64,000 nucleotides of DNA, from assembly GCF_003431975.1 (NCBI RefSeq), contig NZ_CP027116.1, positions 248,001 to 312,000 of the forward strand. Direction: 5' to 3'. Within the stretch, counting starts at the first letter, position 1. Each line of letters opens with the position of its first letter. The notes beneath the pieces were generated by a model, which searched no databases, was not told where the DNA came from, and was given only the letters and a program-made list of their open reading frames with translations. This document shows positions 1 to 8,877 of the stretch, piece after piece. A program made the translations under genes and the position numbers. This stretch comes from Bacillus pumilus (GTDB taxonomy: Bacteria > Bacillota > Bacilli > Bacillales > Bacillaceae).

Positions 1-876
1 GTTGTTTAAGATTTTTAAATCAGCTCGTGTTGAAAAAATAGATTTGTGAATCCGCATATGCTTTGCATGAATGAGCTCACCTTCTAATGTTTCAAAGGAT
101 GTTCGCTCTTTTTTCACTGCTGCGATGTAATCTTCTAAACTACTGATTTGATAGTTATGCTCGTCTAGTTCATTGGCTTTTTCTAATAGATCAGGCAGGT
201 TTTTGCGAATCGGTGCCTGGTCAAAGCCATTTGGGAAATAGACATTCTTTGTGGTGGCCTTTGCTTGCAGCGCACCGATTTTTTCAGATAAAAAGGCTTG
301 TAAGTCCTCGTCTTTTTCAGGAATATTTCCACCGTAATAGTAGCCAAATGGCAGGTTCACCGCAAAGACCTCACTGCCGTCAGCCCCTTGCCAATTGAAT
401 TCAGTGTGATTCGTCATATGGTCTGAAACGCCGCGCCAAAAAGCCGTATCCACAATGCCGAAGCCGCGGTAAATTTGAGGCATTTGCGCGGATTGACCGA
501 AGGAATCAGGGACATAGCCTACCTTCATCACATGACCGAACTGCTGACAGCGTTCAATTCCATATTGCAGGTTCCGTACAATGGATTCACCTGAAATGAC
601 GAGCTGGTCAGTTTGGGTATACCATGGGCCGATGATGAGACGTTTGGCTGTGACGAGCTTTTTGATTCGATTTTCATCCTCAGGGCGCCATTTCAAGTAA
701 TCATCCAATAAGGATGCCTGTGCATCGAGCATGAAATAATGGAACCTTTCGTCTGTTTCAAGGGTGTCCAATATGTCCATTACGCTTTTCATTAAGTAGA
801 TACGGGAGCGGGAGGTGGTGAAATACCATTCCCGGTCCCAGTGAGTATGTGGAATCACATGTACATTGACAGTCAT
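1..876 (-). CDS. Alpha-mannosidase, GH38 family (mngB-like), 3' end outside window
   Basis: A glycoside hydrolase family 38 enzyme; such enzymes remove alpha-mannosyl residues, and MngB homologues cleave phosphorylated mannosyl-glycerate after PTS uptake. The N-terminal motif HTHWDREW (residues 10-17) supplies the zinc-binding His and Asp, and PDSFG near residue 145 holds the expected nucleophile Asp. Only the first 292 codons are in the window; full-length family members run to about 800-900 residues. The start ATG is at 876, with an AAAGGTG site 10 bases upstream. It is the last gene of a minus-strand operon behind PTS EIIA, EIIB and EIIC, which supports hydrolysis of an imported mannoside. 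Mannosylglycerate is an inference; another mannoside is possible. Confidence 0.85.
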   Translation of the reverse strand, partial: MTVNVHVIPHTHWDREWYFTTSRSRIYLMKSVMDILDTLETDERFHYFMLDAQASLLDDYLKWRPEDENRIKKLVTAKRLIIGPWYTQTDQLVISGESIVRNLQYGIERCQQFGHVMKVGYVPDSFGQSAQMPQIYRGFGIVDTAFWRGVSDHMTNHTEFNWQGADGSEVFAVNLPFGYYYGGNIPEKDEDLQAFLSEKIGALQAKATTKNVYFPNGFDQAPIRKNLPDLLEKANELDEHNYQISSLEDYIAAVKKERTSFETLEGELIHAKHMRIHKSIFSTRADLKILNN

Positions 877-904
877 TGATTAACGACACCTTTCTTTGTT
901 CAAA

Positions 905-2023
905 TTATCCTTCTAGCACAAGGTCAAAATCGTCTTCTTCTTTCTGCTTCTGGTCATGTTCTGGTTTTTTCGGTTCTTTTTTCTCAGAGAAGTTCACAAG
1001 CAGGTTGGCACCAATTCCGATGACGAGTGCGCCGGTAAGAGCTCCGATTAAATAAGCCCACCAGTTTCCGACTGAGAAGAATCCGTATAGCCCGCCAATT
1101 GGCGGCATGATGTCATGGACACCTAATAACGCAGCAACACCACTTCCGGCAGCACAAGCGACGACATTCAGCGGAATTAATTTCAAAGGATTGACGAGGG
1201 TAAAAGGAATCGCCCCTTCTGTAATGCCGATAATGCCCATGACAAGACCCCCACGTCCTGCTTCTCTAAAGGTTGGTGAGAAATTGCGTTTTCGAATCAA
1301 TGTTGCAAGCCCGTATCCAAGCGGCGGAATGACAATCGCAATATTGACGAGAATGGCAGGAAGGTAGACGCCTGATAGGAAGAGCGCGTTACCGGCCATC
1401 CAAGCAGATTTATTCACTGGGCCGCCAAGATCGAATCCAATCATTGCGCCTAAAATCAAGGCGAGTGCGAGTGTGCTTGTCCCGTCAGCGACCATACCTT
1501 TGATCCATTCAATTAAAGCCGTGTTCAAAGCGCCTAATGGCCCGCCCAGCAGAACGGACATGAGAAGTCCAGTTAAGCCAACGGTAATGAGCGGTAAGAT
1601 GAGCAGAGGAACAAGTCCGGCTGCGGAGCCTTGAATTTGAATTTTCCGTTTCACAAAAAGAGCGACATATCCTGCGAAGAAGCCTGCAATAACGGCACCG
1701 ATAAATCCAGCATTTGTTGAGCTGGCAAGGGCACCACCGATGAAGCCGGCGGCAAGCCCTGATTTATCCGCAATCGAATAGGCGATAAATCCGGCGAGCA
1801 GGACGTTCATTAAGCCAATACCTGTCCAGCCAACCTGCTCCATTAAATAAGCCCCGTGTAAAATGCCGCCAGCATCCTTATAGGCGTTTAAATCTGAAAC
1901 ACCAAACCCTAATCCGACTAATTTTGCCAAACCAACGATAAGGGAGGCACCAATGATTACAGGAAGAATATAAGAAATACCGGTCATGAGATGGCCTTCA
2001 ATGACTTTTAATTTTGCTTTCAT
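905..2023 (-). CDS. PTS fructose/mannosylglycerate-type EIIC permease
   Basis: Membrane channel subunit of a fructose-family phosphotransferase system; it moves the sugar across the membrane while EIIB phosphorylates it. About 372 residues with some ten hydrophobic segments, the conserved FDLGGPVNK stretch and the ITEGAIPF loop typical of fructose-type EIIC proteins, and an acidic/lysine-rich tail. I place the start at the ATG at 2023, because AAAGGAG lies 7 bases upstream; an upstream ATG at 2050 would put that ribosome site inside the gene. It lies 36 bases after EIIB and 28 bases before the GH38 gene. Substrate specificity cannot be read from sequence alone. Confidence 0.88.
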   Translation of the reverse strand: MKAKLKVIEGHLMTGISYILPVIIGASLIVGLAKLVGLGFGVSDLNAYKDAGGILHGAYLMEQVGWTGIGLMNVLLAGFIAYSIADKSGLAAGFIGGALASSTNAGFIGAVIAGFFAGYVALFVKRKIQIQGSAAGLVPLLILPLITVGLTGLLMSVLLGGPLGALNTALIEWIKGMVADGTSTLALALILGAMIGFDLGGPVNKSAWMAGNALFLSGVYLPAILVNIAIVIPPLGYGLATLIRKRNFSPTFREAGRGGLVMGIIGITEGAIPFTLVNPLKLIPLNVVACAAGSGVAALLGVHDIMPPIGGLYGFFSVGNWWAYLIGALTGALVIGIGANLLVNFSEKKEPKKPEHDQKQKEEDDFDLVLEG

Positions 2024-2059
2024 TTTGCTTTGCTCCTTTCTATATGGCATTGCTCACGT

Positions 2060-2389
2060 TCATTGAGATTCAGATTTTTTCTTTTCAACTAGTGCTACAG
2101 CTTTTGTGATGATTTGCTCGGCATTTTTTAAGGCGCGTCCGATCTCGACACGTACAGTGGGAATGCCTGAGAAACGTTCCGCATCGTTGATATGCTGATT
2201 GGAGGCGATGATACAAAGGTCTGCTTGCTTTGCTTCCTCTGCTGAAATGCCATTCACCTGTCCCATAATTCCTTGCTGCTCGATTTTGATCTCGTGTCCG
2301 AGCTGTTTACCCGCATTCTCTAACGCCTTTGCTGCCATTGGTGTATGAGCTAACCCTGCTGGACATGAAGTGACACCGACAATTTTCAT
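2060..2389 (-). CDS. PTS fructose-type EIIB subunit
   Basis: Cytoplasmic phosphocarrier subunit of 109 residues. The N-terminal CPAGLAHTPMAA motif carries the phosphorylated Cys9, as in the fructose EIIB family. It takes phosphate from EIIA and passes it to the sugar in the EIIC channel. The ATG overlaps the end of the EIIA gene by 4 bases, indicating translational coupling, and EIIC follows. Length is normal for a stand-alone EIIB-Fru domain. Confidence 0.88.
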   Translation of the reverse strand: MKIVGVTSCPAGLAHTPMAAKALENAGKQLGHEIKIEQQGIMGQVNGISAEEAKQADLCIIASNQHINDAERFSGIPTVRVEIGRALKNAEQIITKAVALVEKKKSESQ

Positions 2390-2844
2390 TGTGTAATCCC
2401 CTCTTTCAATTGTTGTTCAATGACTTCGTAATAATAGTCAGCGGTTTGACCTGGTTGAATCTTTTCGATGAAAGCAGGTTCCATGAGGCTGGTCGCAATG
2501 CCTGACAGTAATTTCAGGTGTGTGACATTTGCTTCTTCTAATGGAACAAGCAGTGTAAATAAATAGCTTGTGGGCAAGTCGTCGAAGCTTCCCCATTCAA
2601 TAGGCTGTTCTAACTCTAAAAAAAGAAGTGAGGCCGTTTGAACAGCGGAGCTTTTTGTATGAGGAATGGCGAAGCCTTGCTGAAGTCCTGTTGAGACTTC
2701 GTCTTCGCGCGTCAACAAATCGGATAATAACCCCGCCTGATCGTTTGTAATCTGAAGGTCTTCAGCTTTCTCGGCAATGTATTGTAAAATCTCATTCTTT
2801 GATCGTCCGTTTACTTGTGTGAAAACATGATCCTTTTGGAACAA
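2386..2844 (-). CDS. PTS fructose-type EIIA subunit (TTG start preferred)
   Basis: Phosphocarrier EIIA domain (PTS_EIIA_2); the active-site His is in GFAIPHTKS, residue 62 counted from the start chosen here. It accepts phosphate from HPr and gives it to EIIB. An open frame continues upstream to an ATG at 2907, but that ATG has no ribosome site, the extra 21 residues do not look like EIIA, and a cre-like operator and a -10-like element lie within them. A TTG at 2844 has AAGGGA 5 bases upstream and gives a 152-residue protein of normal family length, so I prefer it. First gene of the minus-strand operon with EIIB, EIIC and GH38 mannosidase. Confidence 0.8.
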   Translation of the reverse strand: MFQKDHVFTQVNGRSKNEILQYIAEKAEDLQITNDQAGLLSDLLTREDEVSTGLQQGFAIPHTKSSAVQTASLLFLELEQPIEWGSFDDLPTSYLFTLLVPLEEANVTHLKLLSGIATSLMEPAFIEKIQPGQTADYYYEVIEQQLKEGITQ

Positions 2845-2866
2845 GCTGATCCCTTCTCTCTTGTTT

Positions 2867-2891
2867 GTTAAGCGCTTACAAGTTGATTGTA
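2867..2891 (-). promoter_or_regulatory. Candidate promoter -10 and cre-like CcpA operator of the PTS operon
   Basis: The minus strand shows TACAAT (2886-2891) followed 5 bases later by a palindromic GTAAGCGCTTA core. Read on the plus strand, 2867-2880 (GTTAAGCGCTTACA) fits the cre consensus TGWNANCGNTNWCA at 12 of 14 positions, missing only the first two. The -35 is weak (TTTAAC, 17 bases upstream). Position just after the presumed transcription start is the usual place for CcpA repression. Inference from pattern only. Confidence 0.5.
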
Positions 2892-3086
2892 ATGTACTTT
2901 TTGTCATGGTTAAATAGCATCATTTTCCGTTTGAAATGGCAAAAAGTTTATGAAGCTATTCATCTTGCTATTTGTATATCTCAAATCCTAGCTTAAAACG
3001 AGTTTAATTATGCGAAAAACAAATGCTACTAAATATATTTCTGTGATATTCTTCCAAGGTATCATAAAAGATAAGGGGGTCTTTTC

Positions 3087-5756
3087 ATGTTCAAAAAGCA
3101 GGTCAAATCCTGTGTGATCGTACTCATGGCCATCATTCTTTGTATGGCTGCATTACCTGGATACGAGGCAGCAGCTGCGAGTAATGGAACAACTGTCAAT
3201 GAAGCCATTGGGTTAAAAAATGGTGAAGTCATCTCAGGTACACTACAGAATGAGAATGAAGAGTCATGGTATCAAATCACGCCATCTGCACAAGAGGTGG
3301 CAAAGCATACGCATATGAAAATTTCTGTAAAAAGTAAACAAGTGTTGTCCATATCGGTCTATCCAAGTAAGGACAGAGCGATGAAGGATGACACTTATTC
3401 CAGATATCGTGTGGACACAGCAAGTGGAGAGGCAGAGATCGACTTCCCGCATGCATGGTCAGGTCCTTACTTTGTCAAAGTACTCTATTTAGGTTCGGAG
3501 GAAGACAGCCGTGATGAGGAAGAGGATGCGGCCTATACAATCGGGTATAAAGGAGCTAATCTACCGCCTTCTGAACCAGTGTTCTCTGAAGACGATGAGC
3601 CTGACATCATTATTATTGAGAAAAAATACGGGCGCGAAATTCTTCAATCGATTCGTACAATTGAAGATAAACGGTTTAATGAAACAGCAAATGGACAGAA
3701 GCTGAGCCGCTTGCTACAAAAGACAAAGCCGTTTCTCAAATCGAAGCTTATCAAACAAAAAAATGAGCAGCAAAAGGTATACAATCATCTGCTGACATTA
3801 AAGTCACTGCTAAATGATGTAGAGAAAAATGGTGCATATAGCGGTCATATCGTGACGCAGAAAGAACAACAGGCGATTCGTTCCCTTTTTGATATGCTCA
3901 AAGAAGCAAGTCCGGCCTATTTAAAAAAGGAATTAGAAGTAGTGAGTCAACGCATTGGACTCGATCACCTTGAAGGAAAATCGATTGGTTATGTATTAGA
4001 GAAGCAAAAGCTTGTAAAAGAAGAGAAAGTGAAGACGAATAAGATCATTTTTAAATTAAAGGATGGCCAAACGCTTCAATCTGCGAAAAAGAAGATGAAA
4101 GGCTATGGAATCCAAGAAAATCGAGTGACATCTCAGTCAGTAAGTCCCTTATTTAAAGGAATGTATGTCTATGATGTGCCAGCAGGGCAAGAATCAGCTG
4201 GAAAAACTTTAAAAGCAGGCAAAGCTGTCATTAAAACCACTGCAAGAAAACTGTCCAGTATGCCGAATGTTGAATTTGCAGAGCCTGTTCAAACCTACCG
4301 TGCACTCAGCAATGACGCGCAGTATGGTTACCAGTGGCCGCTGAAAAACAGTGCGCAAAACAGCGGGAAAAAAGGCGCTGATGTGAAGTTTGAACAAATG
4401 AATACACTGATTGGCACAAGCAAAATGAAGCAAACATTAATTGCTGTTGTGGATACAGGTGTAGACAGCCGTTTGACTGATTTAAGCGGGACTGTTCGTA
4501 CGGACTTAGGTGCGAATCTCATTGGACGAAACAAAGATGCGATTGATGACAATGGACACGGGACACATGTGGCTGGCATCATTGCCGCAAAAGCCGATAA
4601 CCATTACTCAATGGCAGGTCTCAATCAACATACGGGCATCATTCCGGTGAAGGTACTCGATGCCTATGGCTTTGGAGATACAGAGCATATTGCACTTGGA
4701 ATCAAGCATGCTGTGGACAAAGGCGCAAAGGTCATCAACATGAGCCTTGGCGGCTACTACAGTAGGGTGATTGAATATGCAATGAACTATGCTGCGCAAA
4801 GGAATGTCCTAGTGGTCGTGGCGAGTGGAAATGATGGCGTTCCCGAAATGGGCTACCCTGCGACTTCAAAGTACGCAATGGCTATTGGTGCAAGCAACCG
4901 TATGGATATTGGCGCTGAGTTCTCAAGCTACGGCAAAGGACTGAGCATGTCTGCACCAGGATCTGATATTCCAAGCTTAATGCCAGATGGAAATGTCTCA
5001 TATCTGAGCGGGACATCAATGGCGACACCATATGTGGCAGCGGCAGCAGGATTACTGCTGTCTAAAAATCCAACCTTGAAGCCGAATCAAGTAAGGAATA
5101 TTTTGCAAAGTACAGCCGATAACATCTCCTTTACTTCTGTTGATGGAACAGATGACGTTTTCTATGACGAAAATGAAGAGCCTATTGTCGATCCAAAAAT
5201 TCCAGGGATCGATTGGATGACAGGACATGGCAGACTGAATGCATTTGCTGCTTTAAGTGCTGTCGAACTAAATGCATCTGTGAGCAAAGTGGAGGATCAG
5301 CATCAAAAGGTAACAGGTAAAGCAAAGGCTGGCTCTGCTATTTCTGTGTATAGAGGTAAAACTCTACTTGGAAAAGGGACAGCAGGCAAAAATGGAACCT
5401 TTAGTGTGAAGATCAAGCATCAGAACAAAAACAAAGTTCTTCACATTAAGATTTCAAAAGGAAAGGCCGCAACAACGCTTAAAACAGTCGTCAAAAAAGG
5501 CAAAGCACCAGCTAAGCCGAAAGTGGGCAAAGTAACGATCAAAAGTAAAACGGTCAAAGGGACTGCGGGTGCAGGATTGACCATTAAAGTGAAAAACAAA
5601 TCAAAGAAAATCATCAAAACGGTGAAAACCAACAGCAAGGGTTCATTTACGGCTAAAATCAAGCCGCAAAAAGCCAAAACAGTCTTGTATGTGACCGCTT
5701 CAGATGTGAGAAAAAGAGAAAGTAAAGCGGTGAAAGTTGTTGTTGTGAAAAAGTAA
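3087..5756 (+). CDS. Large secreted multidomain subtilisin-like serine protease (S8)
   Basis: Secreted subtilase of 889 residues. A signal peptide covers about residues 1-31. Residues ~35-150 resemble a prepeptidase C-terminal (PPC) beta-domain placed at the N-terminus, with an acidic linker after it. Residues ~150-310 are helical, and ~315-405 look like an inhibitor_I9-type propeptide fold. The S8 domain (~450-700) has all three catalytic residues: Asp456 in VVDTGVD, His491 in GHGTHVAG and Ser644 in SGTSMATPY. After it come two lysine-rich Ig-like repeats (~735-889) of the kind seen in Bacillus wall-associated proteins. Ribosome site AAGGGGG before the ATG. Single gene followed by its own terminator. 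Probable role: extracellular proteolysis; substrate unknown. Confidence 0.88.
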   Translation: MFKKQVKSCVIVLMAIILCMAALPGYEAAAASNGTTVNEAIGLKNGEVISGTLQNENEESWYQITPSAQEVAKHTHMKISVKSKQVLSISVYPSKDRAMKDDTYSRYRVDTASGEAEIDFPHAWSGPYFVKVLYLGSEEDSRDEEEDAAYTIGYKGANLPPSEPVFSEDDEPDIIIIEKKYGREILQSIRTIEDKRFNETANGQKLSRLLQKTKPFLKSKLIKQKNEQQKVYNHLLTLKSLLNDVEKNGAYSGHIVTQKEQQAIRSLFDMLKEASPAYLKKELEVVSQRIGLDHLEGKSIGYVLEKQKLVKEEKVKTNKIIFKLKDGQTLQSAKKKMKGYGIQENRVTSQSVSPLFKGMYVYDVPAGQESAGKTLKAGKAVIKTTARKLSSMPNVEFAEPVQTYRALSNDAQYGYQWPLKNSAQNSGKKGADVKFEQMNTLIGTSKMKQTLIAVVDTGVDSRLTDLSGTVRTDLGANLIGRNKDAIDDNGHGTHVAGIIAAKADNHYSMAGLNQHTGIIPVKVLDAYGFGDTEHIALGIKHAVDKGAKVINMSLGGYYSRVIEYAMNYAAQRNVLVVVASGNDGVPEMGYPATSKYAMAIGASNRMDIGAEFSSYGKGLSMSAPGSDIPSLMPDGNVSYLSGTSMATPYVAAAAGLLLSKNPTLKPNQVRNILQSTADNISFTSVDGTDDVFYDENEEPIVDPKIPGIDWMTGHGRLNAFAALSAVELNASVSKVEDQHQKVTGKAKAGSAISVYRGKTLLGKGTAGKNGTFSVKIKHQNKNKVLHIKISKGKAATTLKTVVKKGKAPAKPKVGKVTIKSKTVKGTAGAGLTIKVKNKSKKIIKTVKTNSKGSFTAKIKPQKAKTVLYVTASDVRKRESKAVKVVVVKK

Positions 5757-5764
5757 GAGGAGAG

Positions 5765-5794
5765 CTTCCCTTTCAAAAAAAGGGAAGTTTTTTT
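5765..5794 (+). terminator. Rho-independent terminator after the large subtilase
   Basis: Perfect 9-bp stem CTTCCCTTT / AAAGGGAAG, followed by seven T. Confidence 0.9.
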
Positions 5795-5863
5795 GTTTGA
5801 TACTGGAAAAATACCAATTAATGTCGATAGTAATATAGTAGGAAAAAAAAGGAGGATTTATCG

Positions 5864-6346
5864 ATGAAAAAAATCATGTTTGCTTTCTTTCTATCATTGC
5901 TTCTCGTATTCCCAACATTTGCACATGCAGAGGAAACAGGAGCAGTACCAGCATCCGTTCAAGTAACAAGTGTCACAGCAGCCGATAGTGGTTTAGTGAA
6001 TTACGGCTATGGCAGTAAATATCGCGTGGGTTCTTATTATCCAGCTACGTTTAAAGGAACGCTAAAAGATGCAAGTGGAAATCTCATGCCCAATCAGCCG
6101 ATCCAGCTTTATTTTGAAGCAGCAATCAAATCATATGCTCAAACAGCGACAGGCACAACAGACGTAAATGGACAATTTTCACTGACGTTTCAAGTTCCTG
6201 CCGGTGCAGGCTACCAATCATACAATAATGCAGGCTGGTCTACACATTACTACGATATCGTTCCAGTGACGTTCACTTCAAACGACATCAAGCTTTCTTC
6301 AAATGTCACAAGTGTGTACCATTTGGCATATACATCACGTTACTAA
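5864..6346 (+). CDS. Small secreted protein of unknown function, predicted beta-sandwich
   Basis: A 160-residue protein with a clear signal peptide ending at AHA (residue 22). The mature part is rich in Tyr, Thr, Ser and Asn. It carries a pattern (ATFKGTLKDASGN...PIQLYF...TTDVNGQFSLTF) like the Ig-like or transthyretin-like folds found in bacterial surface proteins. I do not recognise a named family. AGGAGG lies 8 bases before the ATG. It is 107 bases downstream of the subtilase terminator, so it is probably transcribed on its own. It may act in the cell wall or outside; no catalytic motif is visible. Confidence 0.75.
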   Translation: MKKIMFAFFLSLLLVFPTFAHAEETGAVPASVQVTSVTAADSGLVNYGYGSKYRVGSYYPATFKGTLKDASGNLMPNQPIQLYFEAAIKSYAQTATGTTDVNGQFSLTFQVPAGAGYQSYNNAGWSTHYYDIVPVTFTSNDIKLSSNVTSVYHLAYTSRY

Positions 6347-6360
6347 TCTACTAGAAGAGG

Positions 6361-6389
6361 CGACTTGGCGAAAGCCTTGTCGTTTTTTT
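6361..6389 (+). terminator. Terminator after the small secreted protein
   Basis: Stem CGACTTGGC / GCCTTGTCG with a GAAA loop and two central mismatches, followed by seven T. Confidence 0.8.
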
Positions 6390-6395
6390 ATATAG

Positions 6396-6692
6396 AAAAA
6401 AAGGATGTTCTCATGTGACATCCTTTTCTTTTTGTTAGCAAACCTGCTGGGCGGCAACCGAAAGAGTCGATAAACAAACACTCATGAGCCGTGATTCCCA
6501 GATTCGATCGAGCGTTAAATTTTTAATTCTGAGCTTTGATGGATAAGAACTTTCACACTTGAACGTTGATCCTTGAACTTTCAGCTTTGAGCTTTTATCA
6601 AGGATCATCCAGAGATGATCAGATGAGGAGGGAATAACCTTTCCCTCGGAGGTGTTTAGTTCTATCGATTTTCGGCTCACTAACAAAATCTG
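6396..6692 (-). ncRNA. Candidate structured RNA or leader-like region (hairpin-dense)
   Basis: The 346-base gap between the genes ending at 6346 and 6693 has no convincing gene: the longest minus-strand frame (83 codons) has no ribosome site and no recognisable composition. Read on the minus strand it is dense in short perfect inverted repeats: AATCGAT/ATCGATT (6695-6701 with 6664-6670), GAGGGAA/TTCCCTC (6628-6634 with 6641-6647), GATCATC/GATGATC (6603-6609 with 6614-6620). A competing 9-bp pair, GATCCTTGA/TCAAGGATC (6568-6576 with 6598-6606), overlaps the third. The region ends in a strong minus-strand terminator. This could be a trailing RNA cotranscribed with the upstream 206-residue protein gene. 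Inference; no known RNA family recognised. Confidence 0.35.
6399..6427 (-). terminator. Minus-strand terminator ending the hairpin-rich region
   Basis: A 10-bp perfect stem (AAAAGGATGT / ACATCCTTTT). On the minus strand it is followed by a run of T; on the plus strand the T tract is interrupted but could also work. Confidence 0.8.
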
Positions 6693-7313
6693 TTAATCGA
6701 TCTGTATTTTCGTCAGCGTATTGCTTTCTGACAAGGAAAAATCAACTTCCATTTGAAAATCCTCAATTTCGGTCGAGAGCTTTTCAATCTTCACTCGAAG
6801 ATGAAGCGGATCGATGATCGTTGCCTCATTTTCAGCGAGAAACGACTTGACGATCTCTTGGTTGGCAGCCGCTTGTGTTTTTCCATCTTTTCCAAACAAG
6901 GTTTCTAAATGCTGATCGAGCCTCTTCTTTACATCTGCATTGGTTTGTTCTGCTTTGTCTACTAGCTCTGTGTACACCTTTTTCAATTTCCGTAAATAAC
7001 GAATATCGTATTCTATCGATGTCTTCCGTTCAATCGCTTCCGCCACTGTCATGCTGACACCCGCTACATCAATCGTTGTCGTTGCATTCGACACAACGAT
7101 GGCTGATTTGATAGCATTCCTGCGCTTGATTAATGCTTGAATCGATTGGTCATCAGCCTTCGCTTTCTTTTCGATTTCTTCTTGCTGTTGAAACCCGTGC
7201 TGTATATGTTTCCCGATCATCAATCCACCAAGTACGGCTTCATCAACAGTTCGGTTGATTCTCTTATCTAACATTTTCAGTTCACTTAATGCTCTTGTAA
7301 TAGTCATTTCCAT
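6693..7313 (-). CDS. Coiled-coil protein of unknown function, resembling DIP1984-type proteins
   Basis: A 206-residue, charged, largely helical soluble protein with no signal or membrane segment. The layout recalls the DIP1984-type family: a long N-terminal helix, a RRNAIKSAI...TTIDVAG...TVAEAIERK middle, then a long coiled coil (~residues 85-120) and an acidic C-terminal strand ending ...NTLTKIQID. I am unsure of that assignment. AAGGGAG lies 11 bases before the ATG. It ends directly against the hairpin-rich region at 6396-6692, and no other gene shares its orientation nearby except mmuP upstream, which has its own terminator. Function unknown. Confidence 0.7.
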   Translation of the reverse strand: MEMTITRALSELKMLDKRINRTVDEAVLGGLMIGKHIQHGFQQQEEIEKKAKADDQSIQALIKRRNAIKSAIVVSNATTTIDVAGVSMTVAEAIERKTSIEYDIRYLRKLKKVYTELVDKAEQTNADVKKRLDQHLETLFGKDGKTQAAANQEIVKSFLAENEATIIDPLHLRVKIEKLSTEIEDFQMEVDFSLSESNTLTKIQID

Positions 7314-7421
7314 AATAGTGACAACTCCCTTGGTTCATCCTGAGAATCATAGATTCCTATCATATACCAAAGTGTGCTTCTTTTACTAGTGATATCCTTT
7401 TTTGTCAGACTATTTTCATAG

Positions 7422-7448
7422 AAAAAACCTGGCGTTATACACCAGGTT
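7422..7448 (-). terminator. Terminator of the mmuMP operon
   Basis: Minus-strand hairpin ACCTGG / CCAGGT followed by a T run; the mmuP stop codon lies in its loop. Confidence 0.85.
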
Positions 7449-8838
7449 CTTCACGTTTTTTCTGTATCCAAGCTGTCACATAATAGGCAGCATAGCAGAG
7501 CGCGATGAAAGGGATGCCGCAGATGAGGGCGATCCGCTGATTTGGATCAAAGGCAATGCCGATCACAGAGGCAAGACACAGGAAGAAGGCAGCAATCGGA
7601 ACCACTGGATAGAGCGGGGTTCGAAAGGATAAATCATGGAGCTGTCCGCCTTCCTGTAAAAATCTTTTCCGAAACATCAACTGTGAGGCAGCAATCCCCA
7701 TCCATACGACGACAACAGCCAGCCCAGAGATCGAGACAAGGACAAGATATACCGTTTCTGGTGCGATGACACTCGATAGCAAGGAAAGAATACCGCCGAT
7801 CATACTTAAAATCAGTGCATTCAAAGGAATCCCTTTTGATGTCAGCTTCGCCAGTTTCTTAGGAAGTGTCCGTTCTTCAGAAAGAGACCAAAGCATACGG
7901 GATGACGCGTATAGTCCTGAGTTTGCGGCAGATAAGATCGCTGTTAAAATGACAAAATTCATGAAATCTGCGGCATATGGAATCCCGATTCGATCAAACA
8001 CCACGACAAATGGACTTTTGATCACTCCCGCTTCTTCCACTGGAATCAAACCGGCTAAGACCACGATCGTTCCAACGAAAAACAGGACAAGACGCAATAC
8101 GGTTGTGCGAATCGCTCTTGGAATGGTCTCGTCAGGATTAACACTCTCACCCGCAGCAATCCCAATCAACTCCGTACCTGAAAAAGCAAAATTGACGGCA
8201 AGCATCGTCATTAAAATCGGTAAAAATCCATTTGGGAAAAGTCCGTCTTCTCCAGTGAAGTTAGAAAAAAACGGAGCGGCTTCACCGCCTTTTAATGGAA
8301 TCAAGCCAAACATCGCAGCTCCGCCAAGAATAATAAAGAGAATAATAGCCATTACTTTAATGCTGGAAAACCAAAACTCTGATTCTGCAAAAAACTTAAC
8401 TGTAAACGCATTGAGTAAAAAGATAAGAAGAGCAAAGACGCCGCTCCACATCCAAACCGATGTGTCTGGGAACCAGCGCTGCATTAAAAGACCTGCTGCT
8501 GTAAATTCCGAACCAAGTGCCACCGTCCATGTCAGCCAGTAGAGCCAAGCGACTGTATAGCCTGTGCCGGGTCCAATATATTTTGTTGCATACGTATGAA
8601 ACGCCCCTGTAACCGGCATGGCGACAGACAGCTCACCTAAACAGAGCATCACGAGGTACACAATTAATGCCCCGACAAGATAGGCGAGGATCGTTCCGGC
8701 AGGTCCTGCCTGATTGATGGTATACCCAGAGCTTAAAAAGAGTCCTGTTCCAATGACGCCGCCTAGAGAAAGCATGAATAGGTGGCGGCTCGTCATTTTT
8801 CGTTGATATTGTTGTGACTCATCTTTTACTTGTTCCAT
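7435..8838 (-). CDS. mmuP: Amino-acid permease, probable S-methylmethionine transporter
   Basis: APC-superfamily permease of 467 residues with 12 predicted membrane segments. It opens with the AAT-family signature [17 protein letters not shown], and [16 protein letters not shown] is typical of YbgF/MmuP-like permeases. It lies 39 bases after a homocysteine S-methyltransferase in one operon, the arrangement known for S-methylmethionine salvage (E. coli mmuPM, B. subtilis ybgGF), so S-methylmethionine is the likely substrate. AAGGGCGGG precedes the ATG. Specificity is inferred from context; a general amino-acid permease remains possible. Confidence 0.85.
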   Translation of the reverse strand: MEQVKDESQQYQRKMTSRHLFMLSLGGVIGTGLFLSSGYTINQAGPAGTILAYLVGALIVYLVMLCLGELSVAMPVTGAFHTYATKYIGPGTGYTVAWLYWLTWTVALGSEFTAAGLLMQRWFPDTSVWMWSGVFALLIFLLNAFTVKFFAESEFWFSSIKVMAIILFIILGGAAMFGLIPLKGGEAAPFFSNFTGEDGLFPNGFLPILMTMLAVNFAFSGTELIGIAAGESVNPDETIPRAIRTTVLRLVLFFVGTIVVLAGLIPVEEAGVIKSPFVVVFDRIGIPYAADFMNFVILTAILSAANSGLYASSRMLWSLSEERTLPKKLAKLTSKGIPLNALILSMIGGILSLLSSVIAPETVYLVLVSISGLAVVVVWMGIAASQLMFRKRFLQEGGQLHDLSFRTPLYPVVPIAAFFLCLASVIGIAFDPNQRIALICGIPFIALCYAAYYVTAWIQKKREEPGV

Positions 8839-8877
8839 GTCTTCCCGCCCTTTTGCTTAGAAGTATGTGTGATGATG

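Noticed and set aside
4209..4582. Minus-strand frames inside the large subtilase
   Set aside because: Antisense shadows of the catalytic domain with no initiation signal.
6435..6686. 83-codon minus-strand frame (TTG start) in the hairpin-rich gap
   Set aside because: No ribosome site, odd composition, no recognisable domain, and the DNA is better explained by overlapping inverted repeats.
7766..8542. 258-codon plus-strand frame antisense to mmuP
   Set aside because: Shadow of a membrane-protein gene in the opposite strand; basic, low-complexity translation and no ribosome site.
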